Origin: SHZI01 sp041396045
Lineage (GTDB): Bacteria; Pseudomonadota; Gammaproteobacteria; Steroidobacterales; GCA-2729495
Reading direction: 5' to 3'
NCBI GenBank assembly: GCA_041396045.1
Contig: JAWKZI010000001.1
Coordinates: 62,001 to 126,000, forward strand
Length of the DNA: 64,000 nucleotides
Under the pieces are notes generated by a model. The model saw only the letters and a list, made by a program, of their open reading frames with translations. It was not told where the DNA came from and ran no database searches. Below, in pieces: positions 44,714 through 54,421 of the stretch (positions are counted from its first letter, which is position 1; every line of letters begins with the position of its first letter). The translations under genes were made by a program, and so were the position numbers.

Positions 44714-46351
44714 TTGAATCGATTCAGACTTCTGGTGCGCCTGCTATCGATCCGGCGGGTGCTGATCCACCACGGCGTCGACCAGCTCTTGCGCGACACT
44801 CGGGTACTCGGTCCGGCCCGGCTCCTGTTTCGTCTCACGCCGACCAGGCGGGCTGTACCCGCGTCCGGGCACAACGACCGCGGCATCCGGATCCGCCAGT
44901 CCCTGGAAGACCTGGGGCCTATATTCGTCAAGTTCGGACAATCCCTGTCCACCCGTCAGGACCTGCTGCCGCCGGACATCGGCCGGGAACTGAGCCGGCT
45001 GCAGGACCAGGTTCCGCCTTTTCCTGCCGAGGTCGCCCTGGCCGAGGTCGAGCGTCACTTCGGGTGCAGCGCAGACAGCCTGTTTGCCAGCTTCGAGCGC
45101 GATGCACTGGCAGCCGCCTCAATCGCCCAGGTGCATGCCGCCCGCCTGCATACCGGCGAGGATGTGGTAGTGAAGCTGTTGAGACCGCGCGTGCGCGAGT
45201 TGATAGAGCAGGATCTGGAAGTGATGTATGCCCTGGCGCGCCTGGCGCAGCGCTGGTGGCCCGAAGCCCGACGGCTGCGGCCGGTCGACGTGGTGGCGGA
45301 GTACGAGAAGACCATTATCAATGAGCTGGATCTGTTGCGCGAAGCAGCCAATGCGGCCCAGCTTCGTCGCAACTGGGATGGTTCGCCGCTGATCTACGTA
45401 CCGCAGGTGTACTTCGACTACTGCCGGACGGGCGTACTGGTAATGGAACGTATCCGGGGCATCCCTATCGACGACATGTCGGCGCTGCGGGCCGCGGGTG
45501 TCAACATTCCGAGACTGGCCACCAATGGCGTCGAGATCTTCTTCACCCAGGTCTTCCGCGACAACTTCTTTCATGCGGACATGCATCCTGGAAATATTTT
45601 TGTGGATGCAACAGATCCGGCCTTCCCCCGCTACGCGGCCGTCGACTTCGGCATTGTGGGTAGTCTGGAGGAGCGGGACCGACGCTATCTGGCCGAAAAC
45701 TTCCTGGCATTCTTTGATCGCGACTACTACCGCGTGGCGCGACTGCACGTGGACTCGGGCTGGGTCCCGATCGGCACCCGGGTCAGCGAACTGGAGTCGG
45801 CGGTGCGCACGGTGTGTGAGCCGATCTTCAGCAAGCCGCTGAAGGAAATCTCCTTCGGGCAGGTTCTGCTGCAACTTATATCCGTGGCCCGGCAATTCAA
45901 TATGGAGATACAGCCACAGCTTATCCTCCTGCAAAAAACGCTGGTGCAGATAGAGGGGCTGGGTCGTGTGCTCTATCCGGATCTGGATATCTGGCAGACC
46001 GGCAAACCAGTCCTCAAAGCCTGGATGCTGGAGCAGACCGGACCGCGCGCCACCCTGCGACGTATGCGCCGCGACTGGCCTGACGTGCGCCATGCCCTGG
46101 AGAAGTTGCCGCTGGTGGCCAGGAAGCTGGTCGACCAGGCGCTGGAAGACGAACGCCCGGCCGCCGAAAGCGCTTTGGCAGCGGAGCGTCTGGCACGCCG
46201 GCACGAAGCGCGCGCCCGGTATCGGGCAACCGCCGGTGGCGCCCTGCTGGTCGCCGCAGCCGTGTGGCTGGGCCTGGACACGCCACCCAACTGGGTCGGC
46301 TGGGCGTCCGGCGCCGCCGGACTACTGACCCTGTGGCTGGCAAAACCGTAG
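44714..46351 (+). CDS. ubiB: Ubiquinone biosynthesis atypical kinase UbiB
   Basis: 545 residues. ABC1/ADCK kinase-like fold with the KxGQ motif (FVKFGQSLSTRQDLLPP), the Ala-rich loop AAASIAQVHAA and a DMHPGN catalytic loop. Two C-terminal membrane helices (about 500-545). It is needed for coenzyme Q synthesis, with ATPase rather than protein-kinase activity. Starts four bases after ubiJ. Confidence 0.96.
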   Translation: MNRFRLLVRLLSIRRVLIHHGVDQLLRDTRVLGPARLLFRLTPTRRAVPASGHNDRGIRIRQSLEDLGPIFVKFGQSLSTRQDLLPPDIGRELSRLQDQVPPFPAEVALAEVERHFGCSADSLFASFERDALAAASIAQVHAARLHTGEDVVVKLLRPRVRELIEQDLEVMYALARLAQRWWPEARRLRPVDVVAEYEKTIINELDLLREAANAAQLRRNWDGSPLIYVPQVYFDYCRTGVLVMERIRGIPIDDMSALRAAGVNIPRLATNGVEIFFTQVFRDNFFHADMHPGNIFVDATDPAFPRYAAVDFGIVGSLEERDRRYLAENFLAFFDRDYYRVARLHVDSGWVPIGTRVSELESAVRTVCEPIFSKPLKEISFGQVLLQLISVARQFNMEIQPQLILLQKTLVQIEGLGRVLYPDLDIWQTGKPVLKAWMLEQTGPRATLRRMRRDWPDVRHALEKLPLVARKLVDQALEDERPAAESALAAERLARRHEARARYRATAGGALLVAAAVWLGLDTPPNWVGWASGAAGLLTLWLAKP

Positions 46352-46357
46352 CAGCGG

Positions 46358-46702
46358 CTAGTCCTTGTAGTTCTCGTAGAACACGTAGCTGGTTGAATAG
46401 TCGCTGACCTCGAAGTACACCTTCTTCTCCCCCGGGTCCTTCTTCCAGTTCAGGTTTTCGTCGACAACGCCATACCCGTAGCGAAACGATCTGGCATCGG
46501 CAGCCGACGTGGCAATGCCGGTGCTCATCTTGTCGATCTTGATAAACCGTATTACCAGCTTTTCGCCCGCGTAGACGTCAAGCACGCCGTCTGTGCCGGT
46601 CCAGTTCTGAATACCCCGGCCAAATTTGTTCTGCTGCTCCTGGGTGCAACCCGTCAGCGCAAGCAGGACGACCATCGCTGCCAGTGGAGAGTATCTGTGC
46701 AT
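46358..46702 (-). CDS. Small putative lipoprotein of unknown family
   Basis: 114 residues with a signal peptide and lipobox (LALTGC), followed by a beta-rich region ending in aromatic-rich FEVSDYSTSYVFYENYKD. Convergent with ubiB, six bases away. I recognise no family and propose no function. Confidence 0.7.
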   Translation of the reverse strand: MHRYSPLAAMVVLLALTGCTQEQQNKFGRGIQNWTGTDGVLDVYAGEKLVIRFIKIDKMSTGIATSAADARSFRYGYGVVDENLNWKKDPGEKKVYFEVSDYSTSYVFYENYKD

Positions 46703-46864
46703 TTAAGTTGACCCCGTAAAGGCGGAAATCGACTGTAGTCGCTGGATCGATTCAGCTCAATAATTTGCCAGGGCACGCCGGCTGGCGGTTCCGGGGGTGC
46801 CGGTTTGCGGTACCCCGGCAACCATCTTGCTTTAGCATGTGCTGTCCGTTCAGAGGGACCGATC

Positions 46865-47425
46865 ATGCGCGCTGCACGTCACACATTCCTGGTACTTGTA
46901 TCCCTGGCCCTGGTATCGGCCTGCACCAGCCCGTCAGCGCCCGAACGCCAGTCACAAATGGCGCCGGATGCGGACCTGGCGAGCTATCAGACCTTCGGCT
47001 GGAAAGCCGTCGACCAGCCGACTGCGGACGAGCCACTGCGCCTGCTGGACGTCAACATCCGCAATGCCATCAGCTCGGAACTCACACAGCGTGGCTACAC
47101 CGAGGTTACTGAAAATCCGCAATTGATCGTCACCTACGAGACCTCATCCCAGGACAAGGTGAAGTCCAACCCCTTCCGGATCGGTATTGGTATCGGCAGT
47201 TTCGGCAGCAATGTCGGTGGGTCGGTGAACGTCGGCAGCCCCAGTGTGCAGAGCTACCAGGAGGGCAACCTCGTGATTCACGTACTGGATGCAGCTGCCA
47301 ACCGTGAACTCTGGCTGGGCTCTGTTTCCAGCAAGGTCAGCCAATCGAAGCTGGACGCTGCGGCCGTGTCTAAGGCAGTGTCGCAAGCGATGAAAGACTT
47401 TCCATCCCGCGAGACAGCGCCGTAA
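46865..47425 (+). CDS. DUF4136 family lipoprotein
   Basis: 186 residues from ATG 46865. A signal peptide with lipobox (LALVSAC) is followed by the DUF4136 pattern: DLASYQTFGWK at the start, LIVTYETSSQDKVKS in the middle, and a C-terminal GNLVIHVLDAAANRELW with a Gly/Ser-rich insert. Function of the family is unknown. Convergent with the trp operon. Confidence 0.88.
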   Translation: MRAARHTFLVLVSLALVSACTSPSAPERQSQMAPDADLASYQTFGWKAVDQPTADEPLRLLDVNIRNAISSELTQRGYTEVTENPQLIVTYETSSQDKVKSNPFRIGIGIGSFGSNVGGSVNVGSPSVQSYQEGNLVIHVLDAAANRELWLGSVSSKVSQSKLDAAAVSKAVSQAMKDFPSRETAP

Positions 47426-47433
47426 CGAAACAG

Positions 47434-47465
47434 CCTGCAGGTGTGCCGTCGGGCACGCCTACAGG
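47434..47465. terminator. Hairpin between DUF4136 gene and trpA
   Basis: An uninterrupted nine-pair stem (one G-T) with a GTCG tetraloop, AGGTGTGCC-GTCG-GGCACGCCT, extended by outer arms CCTG and CAGG. It lies between two convergent genes and overlaps the trpA stop. It has no clear T-tract on either strand, so it could be a bidirectional terminator or a 3'-end protecting hairpin. Confidence 0.5.
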
Positions 47466-48247
47466 GGGCGCAGTTCGCGCAGAAATGCCACCGGGTCGGC
47501 GCCGGCCTCAAGTTGCTCCACCAGCGCTGAACCCACCACCACACCATCGGTATGAGGCGCGAGCTTCTGCACCTGCTCCGCACGCCGGACGCCGAAACCG
47601 GCGCATACCGGCAGACGCGTCAGTGACCGCACCCGGTCCAGATAGCCGGTGACTTCGGCGGGCAGTTCCCTGGCACCACCGGTAATGCCGGTAACCGTTA
47701 CCGCATAGATGAAGCCGCGGCTGGCCGTGCATAACATGCTGAGACGCTCCGGCGGCGTCGCCGGCGTCACGAGCTGTATCAGGGCCAGACCGCGCGCATC
47801 CAGTGCTGCTCTCAGATCAGCGCTTTCCTCGATCGGCAGATCGGGCACGATGAAGCCGCACACACCAGCGGGTATGGCTGCTTCGGCCAGCTCCCGGTAG
47901 CCGAAGTTCAACAGAGGATTCAAATAGCTCATCAATACCAGTGGCGCATCAAACGGCCCGGCATTGGTCAGCTCTGAAAGTATCCAGCGCAGGCTGACGC
48001 CGGCAGCAATCGCTGAATGGCTGGCCCGCTGAATCGTGACGCCATCGGCCATCGGATCGCTGAAGGGCACACCAATTTCCACAACGTCGACCTCGGTCGC
48101 AATGGCCTTCACTGTGGCGGTGAACTGGTCTTTGGCGGGATAGCCAGCGGTGAGGTACGGAACCAGTGCAGTCCGGCCGGCTTCGGTCGTCTGACGAATG
48201 GCAGCCGTAATACGCTCATGGGGAACTCCCGTCGGGCGCGTCGTCAT
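47459..48247 (-). CDS. trpA: Tryptophan synthase alpha subunit
   Basis: 262 residues, normal length. The catalytic Glu (VVEIGVPFSDP) and Asp (YLTAGYPAKDQF region and PFSDPMADG) are intact. It cleaves indole-3-glycerol phosphate to indole, passed to TrpB. Last gene of trpEGDCFBA; its ATG overlaps the trpB stop. Confidence 0.96.
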   Translation of the reverse strand: MTTRPTGVPHERITAAIRQTTEAGRTALVPYLTAGYPAKDQFTATVKAIATEVDVVEIGVPFSDPMADGVTIQRASHSAIAAGVSLRWILSELTNAGPFDAPLVLMSYLNPLLNFGYRELAEAAIPAGVCGFIVPDLPIEESADLRAALDARGLALIQLVTPATPPERLSMLCTASRGFIYAVTVTGITGGARELPAEVTGYLDRVRSLTRLPVCAGFGVRRAEQVQKLAPHTDGVVVGSALVEQLEAGADPVAFLRELRPL

Positions 48248-49512
48248 GCTGCGGCTCCGTCCAGAATCTTCTGCGCACCGGCGAAGACCTGCGACAGCGT
48301 CGGCATATCCTTGTCACCGCGACCGGACAGGCCGATAAGTACCTTCTTGCCCGCATTTGCCTGCGCCCAGCGTCGGGCGCCGGCCAGGGCATGCGCCGAC
48401 TCGATGGCCGGCAGGATACCCTCCGCGCGACAGCACTCACGGAGCGCATCCAGCGCTTCATCGTCAGTGACACTCTCGTAACTGACGCGGCCAATGGCCT
48501 GCAGCAGTGCGTGCTCGGGGCCTACGCCCGGGTAATCTAGACCCGCGGAAATCGAATGGGTTTCCTGCACCTGGCCGTTGTCATCCTGCAAAAGCAGGGA
48601 ATAACTGCCGTGCAATACGCCGGGCCTACCAGTGGCGAGCGTCGCTGAGTTGTCTCCAAGCCGCGCACTGCGACCACCCGCTTCGATACCGATAAGGTCC
48701 ACAGTCTCGTCGGCAACCAGAGGATGAAAGAGGCCGATGGCATTGGATCCGCCACCGACGCAGGCAAAGACCGCATCTGGCAATCCACCCGTTCGTTCAA
48801 TGAACTGCGCACGCGCCTCGCGACCAATCACCGACTGCAATTCACGAACCAGCAAGGGATAGGGATGCGGCCCGACTGCCGAACCGAGCAGGTAGTAACT
48901 GCCATCCGGGTCGGAGACCCAGTCGCGGAAGGCCTCGTCTATGGCCGCGCGCAAGGTGCGATCGCCACTTTTGACCGGCACGACTTCCGCTCCCAGTTGC
49001 ACCATGCGTTCCACGTTGGGCGCCTGACGTTGAACATCGACGGCGCCCATGTACACGATGCATGGAATACCGACCCGCGCGCAGGCCGCCGCCGTCGCCA
49101 CACCGTGCTGCCCCGCCCCGGTCTCGGCAATGACCCGTTTTGCACCCAGGCGCCTGGCGAGCAGCGCCTGGCCCAGGGCGTTGTTGATCTTGTGGGCACC
49201 GGTATGGTTCAGGTCTTCCCGCTTCAGGTATACCGAAACCCCCAGCGTTCACTCAGCGTCGGGGCGGCGCTGAGGTGCCGTTGGTCGGCCAACCCAGTCG
49301 CGTAGCTCCTGTAGCAGCTCGGCCTGGAAGGCCTGATCCGCCAGATACCGATGCACGCCAGTGGTCAATCGCGCCAATGCCGGCATCAGCGTTTCCGGCG
49401 CATACCGTCCGCCGAAGGGCCCGAAGCGCCCACGCTCATCCGGCAGCTCGCCCGCGATCAGCCGCCGCAACAGCGCAGCGCGCTCTGCCGGCGCGATTTC
49501 TTCAGTTTGCAT
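48244..49512 (-). pseudogene. trpB: Tryptophan synthase beta subunit, two compensating frameshifts
   Basis: The frame from ATG 49512 encodes the TrpB start (RGRFGPFGGRYAPETLMPAL) but breaks after GRPTA. Between about 49275 and 49228 one extra C and one missing G (in a run of G) take the reading out of and back to frame; with them corrected the segment reads AAPTLSERWGVSVYLKREDL and HKINNALGQALLARR with the PLP Lys. The rest (GGGSNAIG, ESAHALAG) is normal. Corrected length is about 422 residues. Both indels are in homopolymers, so sequencing error is more likely than real loss in an otherwise intact operon. Confidence 0.88.
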
Positions 49513-49542
49513 CCATCTGCTCCGCTGTATTCGGCATCCGGT

Positions 49543-50190
49543 TCATTGATCCTGCATTGCCTGGCGCGAGCTCATCGTGGACACGCGCATCTCGGCGGCA
49601 CGAACCGCTTCAATGAATGCGTTGATCCGGCCCACGTCCTTCACCCCCGGCTTCGATTCGACGCCGCTGCTCACATCCACGCCATACGGCCGCACCTTGA
49701 AAATCGCTTCGCCGACATTCTCAGGCGTTAATCCGCCGGCCAGTACAAGCTGCCGGCCCTTGGCCAGTGCCGCCGCCTGCGACCAGTCCGCCAGTACGCC
49801 CTGGCCACTGGTTGCCGCCTCGAACAACAGCAAGCCCTCATCCGCACTGTCCAGATCCCTGACCGTCAGCGTGCTGCTGTCCCGGTAAACAGGCAGACGC
49901 GTGATCTGCTCCGGGACTTCGAGGCTGGCGTAGTCCCGGGCGTCGGTTTGCAGCCAGTCCGGCTGGAACTCGTCAGCAACCCGCTGCCACTCACCAGACG
50001 TCGGATGCCGCATCACTGCCACGCGAATAATCACCGGCGACAAGCTGCTGCACAGTTGTCGCGCCCGCTTTGGCGTGATCTGCCGTGGCGAGTCTGCAAA
50101 GACAAAGCCCACGGCGTCGGCACCCGCGGTAACGGCCGCTTCGACGGCCCGCGGCGTCGACAGCCCGCAGATCTTGATGAAAACCCTCAT
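49543..50190 (-). CDS. trpF: Phosphoribosylanthranilate isomerase
   Basis: 215 residues. Catalytic Cys (FIKICGL) and Asp (YGVDVSSGVES) are present, with the phosphate-binding LAGGLTPENV. It isomerises PRA to CdRP. Separate gene, not fused to trpC. Its ATG overlaps the trpC stop, 30 bases before trpB. Confidence 0.96.
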   Translation of the reverse strand: MRVFIKICGLSTPRAVEAAVTAGADAVGFVFADSPRQITPKRARQLCSSLSPVIIRVAVMRHPTSGEWQRVADEFQPDWLQTDARDYASLEVPEQITRLPVYRDSSTLTVRDLDSADEGLLLFEAATSGQGVLADWSQAAALAKGRQLVLAGGLTPENVGEAIFKVRPYGVDVSSGVESKPGVKDVGRINAFIEAVRAAEMRVSTMSSRQAMQDQ

Positions 50191-51089
50191 GCCGGTTTGC
50201 TGAAGCCGCGCGCCTCAAAAGCCGATGCGCGGCCCGCCGCCAGCAACTCGGTGCCCAACCGCCCGGGATCTGACGAACGCATCAGCGCAGTACCAACCAG
50301 AGCCAGCCGGTAACCCAGCCCGGCCACACGCGCCGCCTGGCCCGGTGTTTCCACACCACTCTCAGCCACCATCGGTATGTCATTGGCAATGCCATCGACT
50401 ACGGCCCCCGACATGCCCGGTGCCAGTGCGGCGAAGCGTCCGAAGTCGACCGCCAGCGTGCGCAGATCCCGACAATTCACGCCCAGCAGTGTTCGGCATC
50501 GACCCTCCACGACGGCCGGCCCGGCCGCACGGACCACCGCGGTGGCACGTTGCAGATCCGCGCGGTCGAATACTTCGACCAGCGCGAACATGCCCAACTG
50601 GTGAGTCGCCAGCACCATCGCCGGCAGTTCCCGGTCGTTGAGCATCGCCGCAATCAGCAGCACGCCGCTCGCCCCGGCCGCTCGCGCTTCCAGCAACTGG
50701 TAGGGCGAAACGAGGAAGTCCTTGCGCATGGTCGGCACCGGCAGGTCGCCCACGGCATTGGCGGCTGCTGCTGCAGCTTCCTTCAGATGCGCGAGACTGC
50801 CGGCAAATTCATCCGGCTCGGTCAGCACCGACAGGGCGGCGGCGCCGCTGCGCGCATAGTCACGCGCCTGAGCCGAAATCTTCAGTGCCGTGGAGGCCAG
50901 GGTGCCCTCCGACGGCGAGCGGCGTTTTAGCTCGGCGATCAGATCGAAACCTTGTGGCGACAGCCTCAACGCCGGCGGCGGTGGCAACCGCCGCACGCGC
51001 TGTGCCAGCAGTTCAGCAGGTCGCTGGCGTTCGGCGCGTTCGGCGCGAATGCGGCTGCTCTCGCCCATACGAGTCAGAAAATTGCTCAT
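50187..51089 (-). CDS. trpC: Indole-3-glycerol phosphate synthase
   Basis: 300 residues, slightly longer than usual (about 265) because of an extended C-terminus (GRASAFEARGFSKPA). Core motifs: ELKRRSPSEG with catalytic Lys, PTMRKDFLVSPYQ, and GVNCRDLRTLAVDF. Overlaps trpD and trpF by four bases. Confidence 0.95.
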   Translation of the reverse strand: MSNFLTRMGESSRIRAERAERQRPAELLAQRVRRLPPPPALRLSPQGFDLIAELKRRSPSEGTLASTALKISAQARDYARSGAAALSVLTEPDEFAGSLAHLKEAAAAAANAVGDLPVPTMRKDFLVSPYQLLEARAAGASGVLLIAAMLNDRELPAMVLATHQLGMFALVEVFDRADLQRATAVVRAAGPAVVEGRCRTLLGVNCRDLRTLAVDFGRFAALAPGMSGAVVDGIANDIPMVAESGVETPGQAARVAGLGYRLALVGTALMRSSDPGRLGTELLAAGRASAFEARGFSKPA

Positions 51090-52129
51090 GACGGCGGGTG
51101 CACCACTATGCCGGCGGAATGCTTGCGCAACCGCTCCAGCAGCACGGTGCCGCCGCCTGACTCCAGCGTGCGACGGGCCAGTTCCACAGCTCGCCGCAAG
51201 CCGCGCGCCCGACCGCTCAGGCTCAGAGCCAGTCCGGCGCCCAGAATCAGCGCGTCCCGATGCGGACCCTGGTCGCGTCCCGTCAATACCGCCTCGATGG
51301 CGCGCGCATTGGTGGTCGCGTCGCCGCCGGCCAGATCATCGGCCGTACAGCGCGGAATGCCGTAGTGCGCGGGATCGCGCTTCTGTCGTCGCACGATTCC
51401 TGGCCGTACGTCGAAGAGCGTAAACGGTCCGACGGGCGTCGCCTCATCCCAGCCCGGTTCACCATGGACGACGTAGTAGCGCCGGATGGGCATGCCCGCC
51501 AGCGTATCGGCCATCAGTCGCGCCGTTGGCAGGTCGAAGGCACCGATCACCGCATATGGCGGCGCGGCCGGGTTTGTCAGCGGCCCCAGAATATTGAACA
51601 CCGTGCGTACGCCCAGCGCGCCACGCACCGGACCAACCGCCCTGGTCGCAGGATGAAAATGAGGTGCGAAGAGGAATGTGAAGCCGGTGGCATCGAACAA
51701 TGCCCGCGCGGCAGCCGGCTCGGTCGGCAGAACGATCCCCAGCGCTTCCAACACGTCGGCGCTGCCAGATCGGGAAGACACCGACCGGTTGCCATGCTTC
51801 ACGACCGGCAGTCCGCAGGCGGCGGCGACCAGTGCTGCGCCGGTGGACAGGTTCAGGCTGCCGGAGCCGTCACCACCGGTGCCGACGATGTCGGTAGCCA
51901 CGACATCTGCCGGTATTTCGAAGGGTCGGGCCAGGCCGCGCATCGCCTTGGCGAAGCCTCTGACTTCCGCCGCCGTCTCGCCTTTGACGCGCAACGCAAT
52001 CAGCACTGCTGCCGACATGGCTGGCGACAGCTTTTCATCGGTCAAAGCCCGCATCAGCGCACCAGCCTGCGCTTCCGGCAAGTCGATCCCGGCCAGCAAC
52101 TGCTCAAGCGTTTCCCGTAGTACCACCAT
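51086..52129 (-). CDS. trpD: Anthranilate phosphoribosyltransferase
   Basis: 347 residues. PRPP-binding GTGGDGSGSLNLSTG and KHGNRSVSSRSGSADVLEAL are intact, with the hinge segment LFAPHFHPATRAVGPVRGAL. It joins anthranilate to PRPP. Separate from trpG (three bases away), so not a GD fusion. Confidence 0.96.
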   Translation of the reverse strand: MVVLRETLEQLLAGIDLPEAQAGALMRALTDEKLSPAMSAAVLIALRVKGETAAEVRGFAKAMRGLARPFEIPADVVATDIVGTGGDGSGSLNLSTGAALVAAACGLPVVKHGNRSVSSRSGSADVLEALGIVLPTEPAAARALFDATGFTFLFAPHFHPATRAVGPVRGALGVRTVFNILGPLTNPAAPPYAVIGAFDLPTARLMADTLAGMPIRRYYVVHGEPGWDEATPVGPFTLFDVRPGIVRRQKRDPAHYGIPRCTADDLAGGDATTNARAIEAVLTGRDQGPHRDALILGAGLALSLSGRARGLRRAVELARRTLESGGGTVLLERLRKHSAGIVVHPPS

Positions 52130-52132
52130 GGC

Positions 52133-52725
<593 letters not shown>

Positions 52726-52729
<4 letters not shown>

Positions 52730-54117
52730 AAGCCTTCCTCCGCCATGGCCAGGGCTGAACGCAGGATGGCGCTCTTGGCCAGCACTTCCTGGTACTCGGT
52801 TTCGGGAACGCTGTCGGCCACCAGACCGGCACCGGCCTGATAGTGATAGCTGCCATCACGGAAAATCAGGGTACGGATGGCGATGGCCTGATCCATGTCG
52901 CCGTTGCTGCCGAAGTAGCCAACCGTGCCGGCATACAGACCGCGTCGTACCGGTTCCAGCTCGTCGATGAGTTCCATTGCACGTACTTTAGGCGCACCAA
53001 CCAGCGTGCCCGCCGGAAAGGCTGCGGCAAACAGATCGAAAGCATCTTTGCCTGCTGCAAGCTCGCCCTGCACACCGCTGACGATGTGCATCACATGGCT
53101 GTAGCGCTCAATGGAGCGGTAGGGCTCGACATGGACCGTACCGGCTTTGGCGACACGACCCAGGTCGTTGCGGGCCAGGTCCACCAGCATCACGTGCTCG
53201 GCGTTTTCCTTCTCGTCGGCCAGCAGCGACTGCTCGTGGGCCACATCCTCTTCCACGGTTGCACCCCGCGGTCGGGTACCGGCAATCGGCCGCAATGAAG
53301 CATGGCCCTTGCGCAGCTTGACCAGCGCCTCGGGCGACGAACCAGCCACCTGAATATCGCCAAGATCCACGAAGAACATGTAGGGCGAGGGATTCAGCAG
53401 TCGCAGCGCCCGGTAGGTCTCGAAGGGCGACAGGGTATGGCGGCCGGTGAACTGTACCGACAGCACCAACTGATATACATCGCCGCTGGTGATGTAACGC
53501 TTGGCGGTCGCCACCGCCTGCTGGTAGTCGGCACTGCTCAAGCTCTGGGTCGCCGTGGCGTGACTGCCTTTGGCGGGCGCTGCGGGCAGCGCGCCCCGCA
53601 ACAGTTCGATGACCCTGGACCGGAGGCGGGTGCGTTCGGCCGCACTGCCAGCGTGCAGCAGGGCGATGCGTCGGGTCAGGTGATCAAAAACCAGCAATGA
53701 GTCGGTCGCGATATAAGCTGCGTCCGGCGCGACCGGGTTGTTGGCATTGACCGGGGCGTTCTGCAGGCGCTCGAAGTGGCGCACCAGGTCGTAGCCGGCA
53801 ACACCGACCAGGCCACCGGCGAAGGGCAGATCCTGAATCGACGGCTCAAGGCGCGGCGCCCGGGCGAGTGCGCTGCGCAATGCAGCCAGCAGTTCCGCCC
53901 GGTCGGCTGGGCGGGCACGCTGTTCGCCGGCCACATGCATCCCGGCACTGTCCAGCCGGAATTCCTCGATGTCACCGAAGCCCAGGAATGAATAGCGCGC
54001 CAGATGGGCACCGCCTTCGACGCTCTCCAGCAGGTAGCGTGGCTTCAGAGGCGCCAACTTCAGGTAGGTGGACACCGGGGTGTCCAGGTCGGCGCTGATG
54101 TCGAATGGTGGCTGCAT
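52726..54117 (-). CDS. trpE: Anthranilate synthase component I
   Basis: 463 residues. The N-terminal feedback domain has LLESVEGG (allosteric Trp site), and the chorismate-binding core has GTRPRGAT, DLARNDLGRVA and PAGTLVGAPKVRAMELI. It makes anthranilate from chorismate with TrpG. First structural gene of the operon, preceded by a leader peptide and attenuator. Confidence 0.96.
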
Positions 54118-54144
54118 GTGGTGGTCCGAAAAACTGAAAACCCA

Positions 54145-54199
54145 GAAAACGAAAGACCCATCGTCGCTTCAGCGAGGGTCGCTTCCGCGAGGATGGGTC
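54145..54199 (-). terminator. trp attenuator hairpin
   Basis: On the minus strand GACCCATC (54199-54192) pairs perfectly with GATGGGTC (54162-54155), followed by TTTCGTTTT. The loop contains two small stems of its own. It lies between the trpL stop and the trpE start, where a Trp-controlled terminator is expected. Competing anti-terminator pairings are likely but I could not fold the whole leader. Confidence 0.65.
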
Positions 54200-54223
54200 C
54201 TGGGTTGCTCGAAAACTACCGGG

Positions 54224-54298
54224 CTACGCCAAGCCACTCCATGCGGAGAGAGCTTGTGGTCGCCACCACCAGCCGCGAAGGTTTTCGGTTCCGTGCAT
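54224..54298 (-). CDS. trpL: trp operon leader peptide
   Basis: A 24-residue frame from ATG 54298 to TAG 54224 with three consecutive Trp codons (residues 10-12) and a fourth at residue 20. Four Trp in 24 residues is far beyond chance. It precedes the attenuator hairpin and trpE in the same direction. Ribosome stalling at the Trp codons when charged tRNA-Trp is scarce would favour the anti-terminator. The Shine-Dalgarno sequence is weak. Confidence 0.85.
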   Translation of the reverse strand: MHGTENLRGWWWRPQALSAWSGLA

Positions 54299-54305
54299 GG
54301 CTGCC

Positions 54306-54335
54306 AGTATCCCCGCGCCGTTCCGCCGTCGTCAA
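54306..54335 (-). promoter_or_regulatory. Candidate trp promoter
   Basis: On the minus strand TTGACG (54335-54330) and GATACT (54311-54306) are 18 bases apart. A start of transcription about seven bases downstream would fall at the trpL ATG, so the message might be nearly leaderless. The -35 box touches the end of the adjacent inverted repeat. Confidence 0.4.
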
Positions 54336-54337
54336 GG

Positions 54338-54420
54338 GGAAAAGGGGACGCTACCCTTTTTCTCTGCTTTCCTCTGCTATCCGCGGCAAATTGGCAGAAA
54401 AGGGTAGCGTCCCCTTTTCC
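54338..54420. repeat. REPIN-like inverted repeat, copy 1
   Basis: Two 23-bp arms that are perfect reverse complements (left arm starts GGAAAAGGGGACGC) enclose about 37 bases. It lies one base from the stop of the PYROXD2-like gene and upstream of trpL. A second copy with the same 21-bp core lies at 56064-56141. Such paired REP sequences are dispersed by RAYT transposases; none is in the window. Confidence 0.8.
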
Positions 54421-54421
54421 A

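Noticed and set aside
45119..46204. 360-codon frame antisense to ubiB
   Set aside because: Shadow of a clear kinase gene; no start site or family.
48997..49512. Programmed frameshift in trpB
   Set aside because: No slippery heptamer; the two indels compensate each other and lie in homopolymers.
54221..54250. Alternative trp leader peptide starting at the internal ATG (MEWLGVAR)
   Set aside because: Only one Trp codon; the longer frame from 54298 has four and the expected layout.
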